A DNA stretch of 64,000 nt from Mesostigma viride (GCA_009746045.1 RPFO01000448.1:2465009-2529008), one strand, 5' to 3'; numbered from the stretch's first letter, positions 46,001 through 56,394 are shown. The notes: generated by a model from the sequence alone, not told the origin. Translations and numbers: made by a program.

Positions 46001-46959
46001 ATGGATCGGTCGGAGTATTTTACTACTACTTCAAAAGGCAATTATGGAACTCACTAGAAGCAATTGTGGAACTCGCTGGGTGTCTACTAGGGCTTGGAGT
46101 GTTCAAAGTCAAGCCAGGTCAAAGTCAAGCCAAATTTTCTGAAAGGTGCTGCAGATACAACATCACTTAATATTTGCGCACTAGGCATTAGAATAAGAAA
46201 GCCAACCTGGTCTTGCTTTATTGGCATCTTCGTTGGTGGGCATCCATTGAACTCTTGGTCGCAATTCCACATGTTCCTTGGCAGGATGTCTTGTCCCAGC
46301 TAATGATGGTCTCGTATAATTGTCCTCTTTACTACGGCAAATGTATGATACTTCCACTCATTTCCATCATCCTGGACGACTCGACGAACGTAGATAAGAT
46401 TACAGCAGGCTTGAGCTCCCATGGTCCGAATTCTTCCAGATTTCTGGCTTGCGCTGGTTGTCTCTTCGAAACTAATATGGAATTTTATGCGGGTTATGTA
46501 GTCAGCTTGTTCACCTGTGGCCGTCACCTACATACCACTAATTGCGTTCACCTGTGGTCACATATATAACTGATTTCTCTTCTCCATGAATACATAGCTG
46601 ATTGTGCTCATCTGTGGCCAGTGTGCTAGGTAATTACTTGCGTACGTGTCATGAGCATGGGCATGCCACGGAGTACTATGCTAATCTCATTAGAATATAA
46701 TTACACGAAAGTTACAAATATCGTCTGCATCAGTGTACTACTGGTTACCGATACTGCTGCCACCTCAAGTGTGTTTGTAATGCGGTTAAAGAACTTACGG
46801 GATTTCTCTGTTGTTGTTTCTGATGCGTAATAATTTTGTTTTGTTTCTGTTGGTATCCTTTCTTTTGGACATGCCCGGCAGCTGCTGCAAAAATACCCAC
46901 CATGCGATGTGAAGGAGATCGTCCGGGTAGCACAGTCTTTCGGCACGCAAGCGCGTTAG
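34031..46959 (+). CDS. TBC1D13: TBC-domain Rab GTPase-activating protein, TBC1D13-like, 10 exons
   Basis: Exons: 34031-34144, 34412-34504, 35832-35936, 36825-37166, 39222-39320, 39849-39977, 40493-40672, 43120-43236, 45354-45437, 46882-46959 (TAG); all phase 0 and GT-AG, about 446 aa. Family hallmarks in order: [42 protein letters not shown]...SKWNSYF, the arginine-finger motif [11 protein letters not shown] (Arg232), the glutamine-finger motif RYVQGMNE (Gln272), [58 protein letters not shown] and the end [14 protein letters not shown]. Both catalytic fingers are present, so it should accelerate GTP hydrolysis on a Rab. Residues 105-205 are a Gly/Ser-rich insert absent from animal TBC1D13. 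The first exon is the least certain. Introns are swollen by repeats. Confidence 0.93.
35521..35740 (+). repeat. (ACCATGAC)n 8-bp satellite
   Basis: About 25 units in TBC intron 2, with one GCACC and a few CACGACG variants at the right end. Confidence 0.95.
35937..36255 (+). repeat. Tandem copies of TBC exon 3 3' end plus donor site
   Basis: Exon 3 ends TTTGTCAACCCG|GTGCGCAG at 35936. The word TATCAACCCG|GTGC(A/G) recurs ending at 36000, 36083, 36166 and 36249 (spacing 64, then 83, 83, 83). Each is followed by GGGGCCACACCG and GCTACAGGATTAGGGTG. The last copy restores GTGCGCAG exactly as at the true donor. Confidence 0.92.
36305..36465 (+). repeat. GAGCACAGCAGATC minisatellite
   Basis: About nine units of roughly 17 bp alternating GAGCACAGCAGATC and GAGAACACCAGATC in TBC intron 3. 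Confidence 0.85.
37738..38846 (+). repeat. 1.1-kb pure pyrimidine tract (CCCT/CCT)n in TBC intron 4
   Basis: Over 1100 bases of C and T only, mostly CCCT units with scattered CCT units. All three frames stay open as Pro/Ser/Leu runs, and as Gly/Arg/Glu runs on the other strand, purely because of composition. Confidence 0.98.
40640..41765 (+). repeat. Degenerate copies of TBC exon 7 3' end plus donor
   Basis: Exon 7 ends GCTGCACCACCACCTGACGA...GCCAAG|GTAAGCAG at 40672. A near-perfect second copy ends GCAGCCAAG|GTAAGCAG at 40712. Further decayed copies: CACCACGACCTGATGAACG..GCCAAT|GTAAAAGG (about 40847), GCCACTCCCCGATGAATG (about 40960) and CACCACCAACTGATGAGTG (about 41745). Copies 3 and 5 share a longer unit (AGCAGCCAAGG...GTAAGGGTGAGGGG), and the LTR-like insertion at 41012-41638 separates copies 4 and 5. 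Confidence 0.82.
41012..41638. mobile_element. Probable solo LTR in TBC intron 7
   Basis: Starts TGTTACGTCCCC and ends GGGCCGCAACA, giving short inverted termini TGTTACG/CGCAACA as in many Ty3-type LTRs. Flanks AATAG and AAAAG agree at four of five positions. 627 bp, no coding capacity. Without a second LTR or internal region the call remains provisional. Confidence 0.5.
42803..43103 (+). repeat. (CCA)n/(CCG)n/(CCACAA)n array abutting TBC exon 8 acceptor
   Basis: About 300 bp of CCA units with CCG and CCACAA variants, ending 16 bp before exon 8. Confidence 0.97.
43281..43771 (+). repeat. (GTGG)n array beginning 45 bp after TBC exon 8 donor
   Basis: About 122 GTGG units with one GTGC interruption near 43399. 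A short GTGTT run links it to the donor GTGCGTGG. Confidence 0.97.
44307..44412 (+). repeat. 15-bp ACTACTGTAGTCTAT tandem repeat
   Basis: Seven units in TBC intron 8. Each unit contains the self-complementary ACTACTGTAGT-like core, so the array can form alternative hairpins. Confidence 0.93.
44590..44765 (+). repeat. TTAA-rich tail and LINE-type terminal hairpin (H8) in TBC intron 8
   Basis: 44618-44650 is a TTAATTAATTAATT run. At 44719-44757, GTGCTCCGCGACTCGCC GA CGGGAGCGCGAG is followed by ACTGATTCATTAATG. No RT sequence lies upstream, so these are minimal 3'-end copies. Confidence 0.65.
45438..45735 (+). repeat. Tandem copies of TBC exon 9 3' end plus donor
   Basis: Exon 9 ends GTCGACAACCTCAAG|GTGCGCTGT at 45437. 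Copies of ACCTCAAG|GTGC end at 45488, 45606, 45663 and 45720, plus a diverged ACCTCCATG|TGC at 45540 (spacing 51-66 bp). Most are preceded by TTACG(C/T)T and followed by GCGCTGT or GCACT. The last copy, CACAACCTCAAG|GTGCACTG, is closest to the exon. Confidence 0.92.
46443..46464 (+). repeat. Dispersed repeat core
   Basis: TCTGGCTTGCGCTGGTTGTC, with the upstream flank GATTACAGCAGGCTTGAGC shared with 24170 on. Confidence 0.6.
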
Positions 46960-47639
46960 CTGTGCGCCAACAACTGGAGAGGTCATGATCGGAAATACTG
47001 GGTGATCAAGCTGTTTTTAATGTCAACAGGACTTTCCTTTATTGCTGCTGAAGGGCAGCTTGGAGCAAGCTCTCCGTGCTTCTTTGCTTGGGAAGATGGG
47101 ATTCATATTGCAGCTTTGTATAGCAGCACTCGCTTCCTATTTTGGCTGGACATGGCTTGACTTGCCATCCAGTAATCCGCGCGTGCCCTCAGGATGTTTT
47201 GGCACCCTCATGGTACATTATGCCCTCACCCCTCATATCAAGGAGACAACCAGTGCAGGCCTCATATTCTGATCAGACACTCCGCAAAGGTGAAAACCTT
47301 TGCGTTCAGTGCCGGGCCGCGGAAAACGCGGAAAACGCGGAAAACGCGGCCTCATATGATGATGTGAGAGGCATGTACTACTTATTTTGACCTACCCTGG
47401 TCCATCACCTCTATTCGCCCCATCCGAGGGATCGGGCCGTTGCTTGCATGGAATCGATCACGTGCACGGAATCGACACGTTAATTAATAAATGAGCACGT
47501 GACTGCTGGAAAGCAGGGCCTTGTAATTATCATGCCACACTGATTGGTTGCTGTCCGCTGCCGGCCTGTTATATGCATCCTGGTTGTCACTGTCATATCT
47601 ATATAAGTGAGACAACTATTCGCGAATCGAGGCGTGCGA
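46960..47639. other. Region 3' of the TBC gene
   Basis: No gene recognised. It holds a reverse copy of the dispersed core (GAGACAACCAGTGCAGGCC, 47243-47261), a GGAAAACGC triplication (47321-47350) and AAGTGAGACAACTAT at 47605-47619. Confidence 0.5.
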
Positions 47640-48062
47640 TCCAAAGAACACGCAGGCCAGGAGGCGATCGTGGCTGAGCTTGTCAAAAAAAGCCGGGCTG
47701 GCTGGCGTCAAAGTAGTACTCCTCCCAAGTCGGCTCGGCAGGGCGACTGCGCTTGGGTTCAGGCGACGCGCTGCGGGCGAGGTAAGCCCGGGGGGCTGGG
47801 CGATCACTAGGGCTTGGCTAGTGGCGCCGCTGCCGTCTGGGCCAGAGGGCGAAGCTGCAGGCGTATTTTCATGGCTGAGCGCAGCCGCCAGCTGCTGCGT
47901 TGCGCGGAGGAGCGTTTGCTCGCCATATATTGCGTAATAGCTTCGGAAAATTATATCAGCGTGTGCGTCTTAGAAAGACGAAGCGATTGTGATATTCACG
48001 GCCGAATTTAGTGCCCAAACGTGAAAGTTATGAGCTCCGCCGTCAGCCATGGCTACCTCGTG
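47640..48062 (-). mobile_element. Second copy of the ORF1 element 5' part
   Basis: Minus strand matches 15375-15692, including the 5' boundary at CACGAGGTAGCC, the leader and the Ala-rich N-terminal coding part. The N-terminal start codon context is altered and the frame is broken. The left end reads HDRLLACVFFGSHASIRE and stops at about 47640. As in copy 1, only ORF1-type sequence is present. Confidence 0.7.
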
Positions 48063-48623
48063 AGCTACCTCTTGAACGGAGCAAGCTGTCCTCCCATGTC
48101 AAAGAGACAACGTAATCCCCCTATGGCATGCCCGCCATACTCTGATTTCCCCCGCCATACGTACGTTCAACAATTTAACGCAAATATGGAATGGCTGTCT
48201 CACTACACGGCCGGAGAAAAAGGTTACAGATATAATTATTCAACAATGTGTAGAGGGCATTCCAAAAGAATAATTAACTTTACACTACTATCTGATCAAA
48301 AGCGCCTCCACAGAGATAGCTCGACTCTAAACCACCAAAAGCCTTAACAATATTTCAAGAAACAATACCACTTGACATATACACGCCAGCTGAGAAGGGG
48401 AAAGCCAGCAAGCAAGGCCTGCAAAGCCCGAATCGTGCACGCGCCAGCAACGACAGGTGACCGGTACTACCACACAATGCTTAGTTAAGGTGACCCCCAC
48501 CCATGGACAGACAAGGCAAGCATTGGTTGGCACATGTGCTCAAGACAATAAACAGAGATATTCTCCGCGCGCTACATCCAGTCTGCCGAGTCTGGGCCTA
48601 CAAAGGCCGGTCCACCGGCGATA
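48063..48623. other. Spacer 3' of the CRAL-TRIO gene
   Basis: No gene recognised. Short GAGACAAC word at about 48108. Confidence 0.3.
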
Positions 48624-51600
48624 TCAAATCGAGGTCAACCGCCGGCGCGCCCCCATCTCCCCCAGCACGCGTATCAGCCGCTGCCGCATGGTCGCGGTGA
48701 ACGCGAGCATGACGAGCATGAGCACGGCGATCGACATGACCACGCTGCGTGTGGACAGGTGGCGCCGTGGGAGCAGCCCATGCAGCAAGCCCCCCGAGTG
48801 CCGGTGGTGGCCTCCATGCGTGCCCTGTGGGTCTGGGAGGTGCACCCCTGTGACCACACTGCTGCCATGGCTGCTTCCTACCAGTGACCCCTCGGCAGGC
48901 GTGATGCCGCCGTGGCGGGGCCCCTCGGGGCACTCGATGACGCAGCGGGCGCAATCACACGCGCCGCCATAGAGCCGCGGCAGGCAGGCCTCAGAGACAT
49001 GGTCAAACAGACGGCGGTGCTCGTGGCGTCCCACGACGACGATCTTCTGCTGCGTGATCGGGTGCAGCCACGCCTTGACGGCGGTCACGACCAGGTTGAG
49101 AGTGGGGGAGGCGTCGGTGAGGAGCATGCGCTTGAGGCGGAGCGGGTAGTTGTGGGCAAGTGTGCGCGCGATGCCTTTCACGAGACCCAGCGGCGCGTTG
49201 GTGATGCCCACGCCGGAGCAGTCCATGACCACCACCATCTGCTCGCGCTGCTCTTCCTCAAACAGGCATGCGACCGCGTACTCGGTTTGGCTGACTGCGG
49301 GGTGATAAAGGGGGGGGCGCGGTTGGAGGAGTTGTGTGTGTGTGTGTAAAATTGAGAGAGATAGAAAGCAAAAGGAAGTGGGTTCATGTATGGACAGAGG
49401 GGGAAAAGAGGATCGGAGGGGTGGCTAAGGGAGAATGATCAAAATTACAAGTCCATTTCAAAAACGGCATGCCCTCCCCCCCCGCCCCCCACCCATCATT
49501 CCCGTCAGCCCCGCCCCGCCCCTCCCCGCCCCGCCCCGCCCCGCCCCCCCCCCCCCCATCCCATCCCGACAATGTTGGCATCATGTCGGCCCACCATGTT
49601 GGCAGCATAGGAAGCCATGCATGTGTGCACACATATGATGGGAAAGAATCCTTCCCTTCCTCACCCACCCCACCCCCACCCCACCCCCACCCCACCGCCC
49701 TCCCAACCCCATCCCAACCCCATCCCACCCGCATCCCAACCCCATCCCAAGCCCATCCCAACCCCATCTCAACCCCTCACGTACTGATGGCCTCGATGAA
49801 CCGCGCGTGGTGCAGCCTCCGGTTCTTGAACGCATCGAGCGCCTCCCCCACTTTGATCACCAGCACGGGCTCCCCCGCGAGCCCCTCCTTGTGCCAGTAC
49901 ACGAGCTTGCTCCAGCTGGTCAGCTCGGCCGCGGTCATGAACGTGTGGCCGCTGCGCCAGGCCAGGTGGGAGCGCACGCGGCGCGCGGCCACGCGCACGT
50001 CCATGCTGGACACACGCATGTAGCGGAGCAGCTCGCCGCCCTCCATCCTGGGGGAAGAGGGCGAGATGCCAGGGATGAGGGCGGGGTGGGGTGGGGTGGG
50101 GTGGGGTGGGGTGGGGTGGGGTGGGGTGGGGTGGGGTGGGGTGGGGTGGGGTGGGGTGGGGTGGGGTGGGGTGGGGTGGGGTGGGGTGGGGTGGGGTGGG
50201 GTGGGGTGGGTGGGGTGGGGTGGGGTGGGGTGGGGTGGGGTGGGGTGGGGTGGGGTGGGGTGGGGGAATAAAGTGGTGAGTAGTCGAAAGAGGTTATCAC
50301 TCGCCGCCCTCAATCATGGGGAAAGATGGCTGAATTCCAGGGGTGAGGGCGCGATGCCAGGTATGAAGGCAGGATGAGTGCGGAGTCGTAGGTGCGGGGA
50401 AGTCCAGGGGTTACAAGGGGTGAGAGAAAGGTTGAGGAGTAAAGGAGGCAACATCAACCAATGGGATTTAAAAAATCGCTCACCACCCTCCATCCTGGGC
50501 AGTGGGTGAGGTGCCAGGGATGAGGGGGGGGAGTGACGATGTCGGGCTGGGTGCGGGCCTCATGGGTTGAGAGGGTGAGGATATAGCGTGGAAAATGCGG
50601 TGAGGAGGGTGTACCGTGGATAAAGTAAGTGGGATTTAGTCGAAATGAAAATACGGTGGCAAGGACCAATCCAAAGGGGTAATCTATTTACCGTCGTCCA
50701 TCCTGGGGAAGAGGGCTAACTGCCATGGGGTGCAGTGCCAGGGAGGAGGGTGGGGTGATCAGGGGGGGGGAGTGAGGGCGGGGGAATGAGGGCGGGGGAA
50801 TGAGGGCGGGGGGATGAGGGCGGGGGGATGAGGGCCGGGTGAGTGTCGGGCCGAGGGCTAAAACAAAGGAGTTGAATAAGGGTGAGGGTGTACCACCATG
50901 TAGCGCCATGCGCGGGCAGGCGGGCCAACAATCTCGCTGCCTGCTCCCAAGGGGGCCAAAGGCACCCGCAGGCAGTCTAGTACCAGGATAAAAAGCCTAG
51001 ATACTTCTTGGCAGGCAACCTGCTGATTGACAACTAATGTCATTTGTTGCCCTTTGTTGGCAACCTGCCAGTTATCAATTCAGCATGTTCACTCTCGCTA
51101 CGCGATTCATAATCCGTTCACGCTTGTGTGGCGCAAGCAGCTTGCAGGACGGTAGGGGGGCAAGTGTAATCCGTTCACGCTTGTGTGGCGCGAGCAGCTT
51201 GCAGGACGGTAGGGGGGCAAGTGTAATCCGTTCACGCTTGTGTGGCGCGAGCAGCTTGCAGGACGGTAGGGGGCAAGTGTAATCCGTTCACGCTTGTGTG
51301 GCGCGAGCAGCTTGCAGGACGGTAGGGGGGCAAGTGTAATCCGTTCACGCTTGTGTGGCGCGAGCAGCTTGCAGGACGGTAGGGGGGCAAGTGTAATCCG
51401 TTCACGCTTGTGTGGCGCGAGCAGCTTGCAGGACGGTAGGGGGGCAAGTGTAATCCGTTCACGCTTGTGTGGCGCGAGCAGCTTGCAGGACGGTAGGGGG
51501 GCAAGTGTAATCCGTTCACGCTTGTGTGGCGCGAGCAGCTTGCAGGACGGTAGGGGGGCAAGTGTAATCCGTTCACGCTTGTGTGGCGCGAGCAGCCTGC

Positions 51601-54600
51601 AGGACGGTAGGGGGGCAAGTGTAATCCGTTCACGCTTGTGTGGCGCGAGCAGCTTGCAGGACGGTAGGGGGGCAAGTGTAATCCGTTCACGCTTGTGTGG
51701 CGCGAGCAGCTTGCAGGACGGTAGGGGGGCAAGTGTAATCCGTTCACGCTTGTGTGGCGCGAGCAGCTTGCAGGACGGTAGGGGGGCAAGTGTAATCCGT
51801 TCACGCTTGTGTGGCGCGAGCAGCTTGCAGGACGGTAGGGGCGCAAGTGTAATCCGTTCACGCTTGTGTGGCGCGAGCAGCTTGCAGGACGGTAGGGGGC
51901 AAGTGTAATCCGTTCACGCTTGTGTGGCGCGAGCAGCTTGCAGGACGGTAGGGGGGCAAGTGTAATCCGTTCACGCTTGTGTGGCGCGAGCAGCTTGCAG
52001 GACGGTAGGGGGGCAAGTGTAATCCGTTCACGCTTGTGTGGCGCGAGCAGCTTGCAGGACGGTAGGGGGGCAAGTGTAATCCGTTCACGCTTGTGTGGCG
52101 CGAGCAGCTTGCAGGACGGTAGGGGGGCAAGTGTAATCCGTTCACGCTTGTGTGGCGCGAGCAGCTTGCAGGACGGTAGGGGGGCAAGTGTAATCCGTTC
52201 ACGCTTGTGTGGCGCGAGCAGCTTGCAGGACGGTAGGGGGCAAGTGTAATCCGTTCACGCTTGTGTGGCGCGAGCAGCTTGCAGGACGGTAGGGGGGCAA
52301 GTGTAATCCGTTCACGCTTGTGTGGCGCGAGCAGCTTGCAGGACGGTAGGGGGGCAAGTGTAATCCGTTCACGCTTGTGTGGCGCGAGCAGCTTGCAGGA
52401 CGGTAGGGGGGCAAGTGTAATCCGTTCACGCTTGTGTGGCGCGAGCAGCTTGCAGGACGTTAGGGGGGCAAGTGTAATCCGTTCACGCTTGTGTGGCGCG
52501 AGCAGCCTGCAGGACGGTAGGGGGGCAAGTGTAATCCGTTCACGCTTGTGTGGCGCGAGCAGCTTGCAGGACGGTAGGGGGGCAAGTGTAATCCGTTCAC
52601 GCTTGTGTGGCGCGAGCAGCCTGCAGGACGGTAGGGGGGCAAGTGTAATCCGTTCACGCTTGTGTGGCGCGAGCAGCTTGCAGGACGGTAGGGGGGCAAG
52701 TATAATCCGTTCACGCTTGTGTGGCGCGAGCAGCTTGCAGGACGGTAGGGGGGCAAGTGTAATCCGTTCACGCTTGTGTGGCGCGAGCAGCTTGCAGGAC
52801 GGTAGGGGGGCAAGTGTAATCCGTTCACGCTTGTGTGGCGCGAGCAGCTTGCAGGACGGTAGGGGGGCAAGTGTAATCCGTTCACGCTTGTGTGGCGCGA
52901 GCAGCTTGCAGGACGGTAGGGGGGCAAGTGTAATCCGTTCACGCTTGTGTGGCGCGAGCAGCTTGCAGGACGTTAGGGGGGCAAGTGTAATCCGTTCACG
53001 CTTGTGTGGCGCGAGCAGCTTGCAGGACGGTAGGGGGGCAAGTATAATCCGTTCACGCTTGTGTGGCGCGAGCAGCTTGCAGGACGGTAGGGGCGCAAGT
53101 ATAATCAGTTCACGCTTGTGTGGCGTGAGCAGCTTGCAGGACGGTAGGGGGGCAAGCTGGGCAAGCTCCCCTCAAGCATGAACAACAACAATAAAAATTG
53201 TGAGCACATCCAACAGAGACAAGGGGCATGGAATCGCAAGGCCTTACCACGGCGGCACTGTGATGTGCTCCGCAGCGAGCGCGGCCGTCAGGCTGCGCAC
53301 CGCCGCATTCTCCTCCTCAGTGTGCAGGCTAGGGGGGCAGGGCAAACACAGAACAAGTTTGTGGGGCAGCAAAAACAATTAAGATCACTAAGCTCCCAAC
53401 AAGACCAGCATTTGCTTGAATACAATAAGTTGAGCCCTGCCACAAATGCAGCAGTTAACAGTGGCCTTAAGGTTTCTCAATCCGCACGCGGAAGCAAGAA
53501 GCCTCCAGGATGGGAGGGAGGGGAAAGAAACAATTGTAGATCATTGCCAGCCTAGCTTTCTTAAGGCATGGTCCGCCGACACACAAGCTGACATCATCCT
53601 AAATTAAGTAACACCGGCATGCGTCACAGGCCGGCCTGAACAGTGCTGAAAACGCCACTACAAACAACGTGGTCACGCACCCCCAGGCTAGCGCGTTAAC
53701 CGTACAGGTAGTTGTACAAAGTTCCCAAGACTGACAAACATAAAACTCGCCCATCGACCCCTTGGACCGGTCCGAATCCACTACACAATAATAAGTCACG
53801 ACTCACTAACAAAACCAAATCAGTCAAAGATTCGTTAAGCAACCAGCCGACCCTACAGGTCCCCAGATGATCTCAGCCGGTGCAACCAAATACGAATCTT
53901 TGCAAGCAAGTCGTATAAAACCTACAATTAACTTTCTCGGACCATTAATTAATAGCCACCGACCCTTATAAACAACCGGGTCATCCAAGGAGAATTCAGG
54001 CGAACATGAAACCCTTTGTACAAATCGAATTTGTCAGCCCATGTCGCAGACAGCCTTCCTCATGCAGGCCAAGGCATAGCGGCCCTATCTTTCCCGCATG
54101 TGTTAATTAAACTATATTCAGAGAAAACCGATTAGTTTATTAACAAATAGGGAAAAAGCTCACAAGCTCGCCTAGAGCAAGTTTCTGGGCCAGTAAAGGA
54201 CAAGCTGATAAGCCCCCCCCAAAGTTTAGCCCCCCCCCACACACACAGGGGAAAAAAAATAATAAAAAAAATGATGGGGCCGAGTACAAGTTAAATGGGC
54301 GATATATGACATGTTTACAGGCCAACAGGAAAAAATTTACGGGCCAGGGTAACAAGGGCCAGCAGGGATCAACAGGGGCAAACAGAAAACGGGATCCTTG
54401 ACCAGCAATCGAGTTGAACTTTTTATGGGGGGCGGGGACAGAGAGCCCCAGCCATCACAAGTCTATGCTTTTACAGTGTCGGGGTATGATGGACGTTTGC
54501 ATGGAGCATAATTCCAGGTATAGAGGGGGGTGAAGTGTAGGGGTGGGAGGATAAGAGAAAGGAGCGGTACTTATCAGAAGCACAGCAAGGACCCTGCATC

Positions 54601-56394
54601 TGTACTAAAATGGGGAAGCATACACCTGACGTAGAAGATATAAGCACAACTTCCTACCCCCAGCCACCTCCCCAGCATACCAAACACATTAAACAGCGAA
54701 CGGGCTACTGCCCACAGAAATAGAATGCAGACAACCGGAATGAACCATCTCAAACACGACCCTGGTATCCCCTGCCAGGTGACCTCACCTGGCCACCCGC
54801 ATGATGCCTCGTGAAGTCGCCTGACGCTGCAACCGCCGGCGCTTGTTGCGGGGCAGCCAGGGGAAGAGCCGCGAGAGGATGGGTGACACGAGCGTCAGCG
54901 CGGCCATGGGCTTGACCACCGCCTGGGGACGTCGCCAAACAGTGGAAAAGTGGCGAGATCAGCCAGCAGTGAAGGCGTCGTGACGTCATCAGCCAGCAGT
55001 TAAGGCGTCATGACGTCATCAGCATAGTGACAAGCAGCAGAGTAGAGGCACAGTGACGTCATCCAGCAGGAGTAGAAGAGTGGTAACGTCGGCGAGCCGG
55101 CGCAACGGGCGAAAGGATGAGGGAGAAAAACATTCCACACTAGGGCATGGCCACGTAAAACCGTTCACATCCTAAGTTGCGTTCTGATCAAATGAAAGCA
55201 CACACACAGACAAAAAACTAAGGAAAAAGAAAAAACAACGTCAATAAAACTAAGATGTTAAACCCAACGTGAGTGGAGCTGTTTGAATGGACTATCTATG
55301 CTGCTACTACTTGGTGCAGTGGCCACAAGCCACGGAAGTCCAAGTTAAAACATGGGTGCAACTCATGCAGACTGCAACCCATGCAAACCCAACTTTAAGT
55401 CGTGAAAAGCTGCAAACATATACTAGACAACAAGGACAACCTACGTTACGAAGCAGGAAATTGCATGGAAAACAGACCAACCCTAAATCCTAAACCCTAA
55501 ACCCTAAACCCTAAACCCCAAACCCTAAACCCTAAACCCTAAACGAGGGAGTCCGAACGAATGGAATGCCAAAAAAATGTATATAAACAAAAATAGGCTG
55601 ATACATAAACAAAACTTGGATACACTTAAGTATAATTAGATACAAAGCAGGCAAAGCCAATCCATGCGAGCGCTCGCCCTCGCACTGGCACCTGGGGTCA
55701 CCCTGGCTCTTACCAGAGTCATGCCAGGCAGGGAAGGGGGATGTTCACCTGAGCGAGAACTGCTGCAAATGTCTATGAATGGGCTGCAAAGGCTGGTCAC
55801 GTCAATGAAGGAGCTACGAAGGCCGGTTATTTCAATAAACGAGCTACGAAGGCTGGCTAAAACAATAGCTTTAACGGCCCTCCCTTTCCCTAACAATGAC
55901 CATGAGGCCCACAGTGTCCCTGTGCCATCTATACATGGAGGGGATTCAAACCTGTGGAACTAGGAAGCTGCGATTTGCTCAACAAGGGAACTACAACCTG
56001 ATGAACTTGAGGATTGCAATCTGTGTGAGGAGCTGCTAAGGTAGCTGGTCAATAACTGAGATGTATAGGCACACCATCACAGGACCAAAACCATGGTATG
56101 ACGACACGCTAGAATCGGTGGAAGGCTCCTGAACGCTTAAACCAGATGTCGAAATCTTACCAATATAGGCGACAAATGACCAGGAATGTTCCTCTTCAAA
56201 AGGGAAGCGGTAAAGGTGCCTCCACAGAGCAGCTGGAAACTGCGCCACAAATGGGCAGGAAGTACCCGGCTCAGCGCCTCAAGCACTGCCACCTTGGTCG
56301 CCAGCTGTGCCGTCATAGCTCCGCTATCCAAACCTTCTGGCCTTTTTGCTAGAACCTCCGTCACGAAACTACTTGCGATATAGTTACCAATCAT
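48624..56394 (-). CDS. CRAL-TRIO (Sec14-like) domain protein with C-terminal membrane segment, 5 exons
   Basis: Exons on the minus strand: 56394-56161, 54922-54789, 53328-53248, 50047-49781, 49290-48624; all junctions agree in phase, about 460 aa. Residues from exon 4 (ELLRYMRVSSMDVRVAARRV, then LAWR) form the CRAL-TRIO N-terminal helices. The lipid-binding fold follows (LVYWHKEG..GEPVLVIKVGEA, MVVVMDCSGVGITNAPLGL, NYPLRLKRMLLTDASPTLN, KIVVVGRHEHRRLFDHV, LPRLYGG). After it come a Cys-rich turn (CDCARCVIEC) and, near the end, a hydrophobic stretch (VVMSIAVLMLVMLAFTATM) with a basic tail, suggesting a tail-anchored protein. Family members bind or transfer phosphoinositides and other lipids. Exon 1 is least certain. 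Intron 3 holds the 57-bp minisatellite, acceptor copies and a GGGGT array. Confidence 0.85.
49480..49780 (-). repeat. C-rich runs and GATGGGGTTGG repeats next to CRAL-TRIO exon 4 donor
   Basis: Minus strand: donor GTGAGGGG is followed by about seven GATGGGGTTGG-type 11-bp units, then GGGGT units. Near 49500-49555 a run of CCCCG units passes into a C homopolymer. Confidence 0.8.
50083..50264 (+). repeat. (GGGGT)n array 35 bp from CRAL-TRIO exon 4 acceptor
   Basis: About 36 GGGGT units with one GGGT. On the transcribed strand it is a CCCCA tract just upstream of the acceptor. Confidence 0.96.
50299..50755 (-). repeat. Copies of CRAL-TRIO exon 4 5' end plus acceptor site
   Basis: Plus-strand view of the true junction (50026-50090): CTCGCCGCCCTCCATC|CTGGGGGAAGAGGGCGAG, then ATGCCAGGGATGAGGGCG. 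Copies: CTCGCCGCCCTCAATCATGG (50301 on), CTCACCACCCTCCATCCTGG (50479 on) and CGTCGTCCATCCTGGGGAAG (50691 on), each followed by (GC)CAGGGATGAGGG-like sequence. Spacing is about 267, 180 and 207 bp. Confidence 0.85.
51108..53158 (+). repeat. 57-bp minisatellite, about 36 units, in CRAL-TRIO intron 3
   Basis: Unit: AATCCGTTCACGCTTGTGTG GCGCGAGCAGCTTGCAGGAC GGTAGGGGGGCAAGTGT (57 bp, 19 codons, hence open frames on both strands). Three 56-bp units (missing one G, near 51270, 51893 and 52237) reset the frame. Variants recur: CCTGCAGG for TTGCAGG, GACGTTAGG for GACGGTAGG, AGTATAATC for AGTGTAATC, GGGCGCAAG. Very low divergence indicates recent homogenisation. Confidence 0.97.
55481..55544 (+). repeat. 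Interstitial telomere-type repeat (CCCTAAA)n
   Basis: Nine CCCTAAA units with two variants (CCTAAAT-type at the left and CCCCAAA), in CRAL-TRIO intron 1. Confidence 0.93.

Noticed and set aside
51108-53181. 19-residue repeat proteins on both strands; also considered as a CRISPR-like array
   Set aside because: The unit is 57 bp with no spacers and lies in an intron; open frames on both strands follow from a period divisible by three.
53600-54120. Second possible solo LTR in CRAL-TRIO intron 2
   Set aside because: A TGTTAC-like end can be seen on the minus strand, but I found no matching opposite terminus or target duplication.
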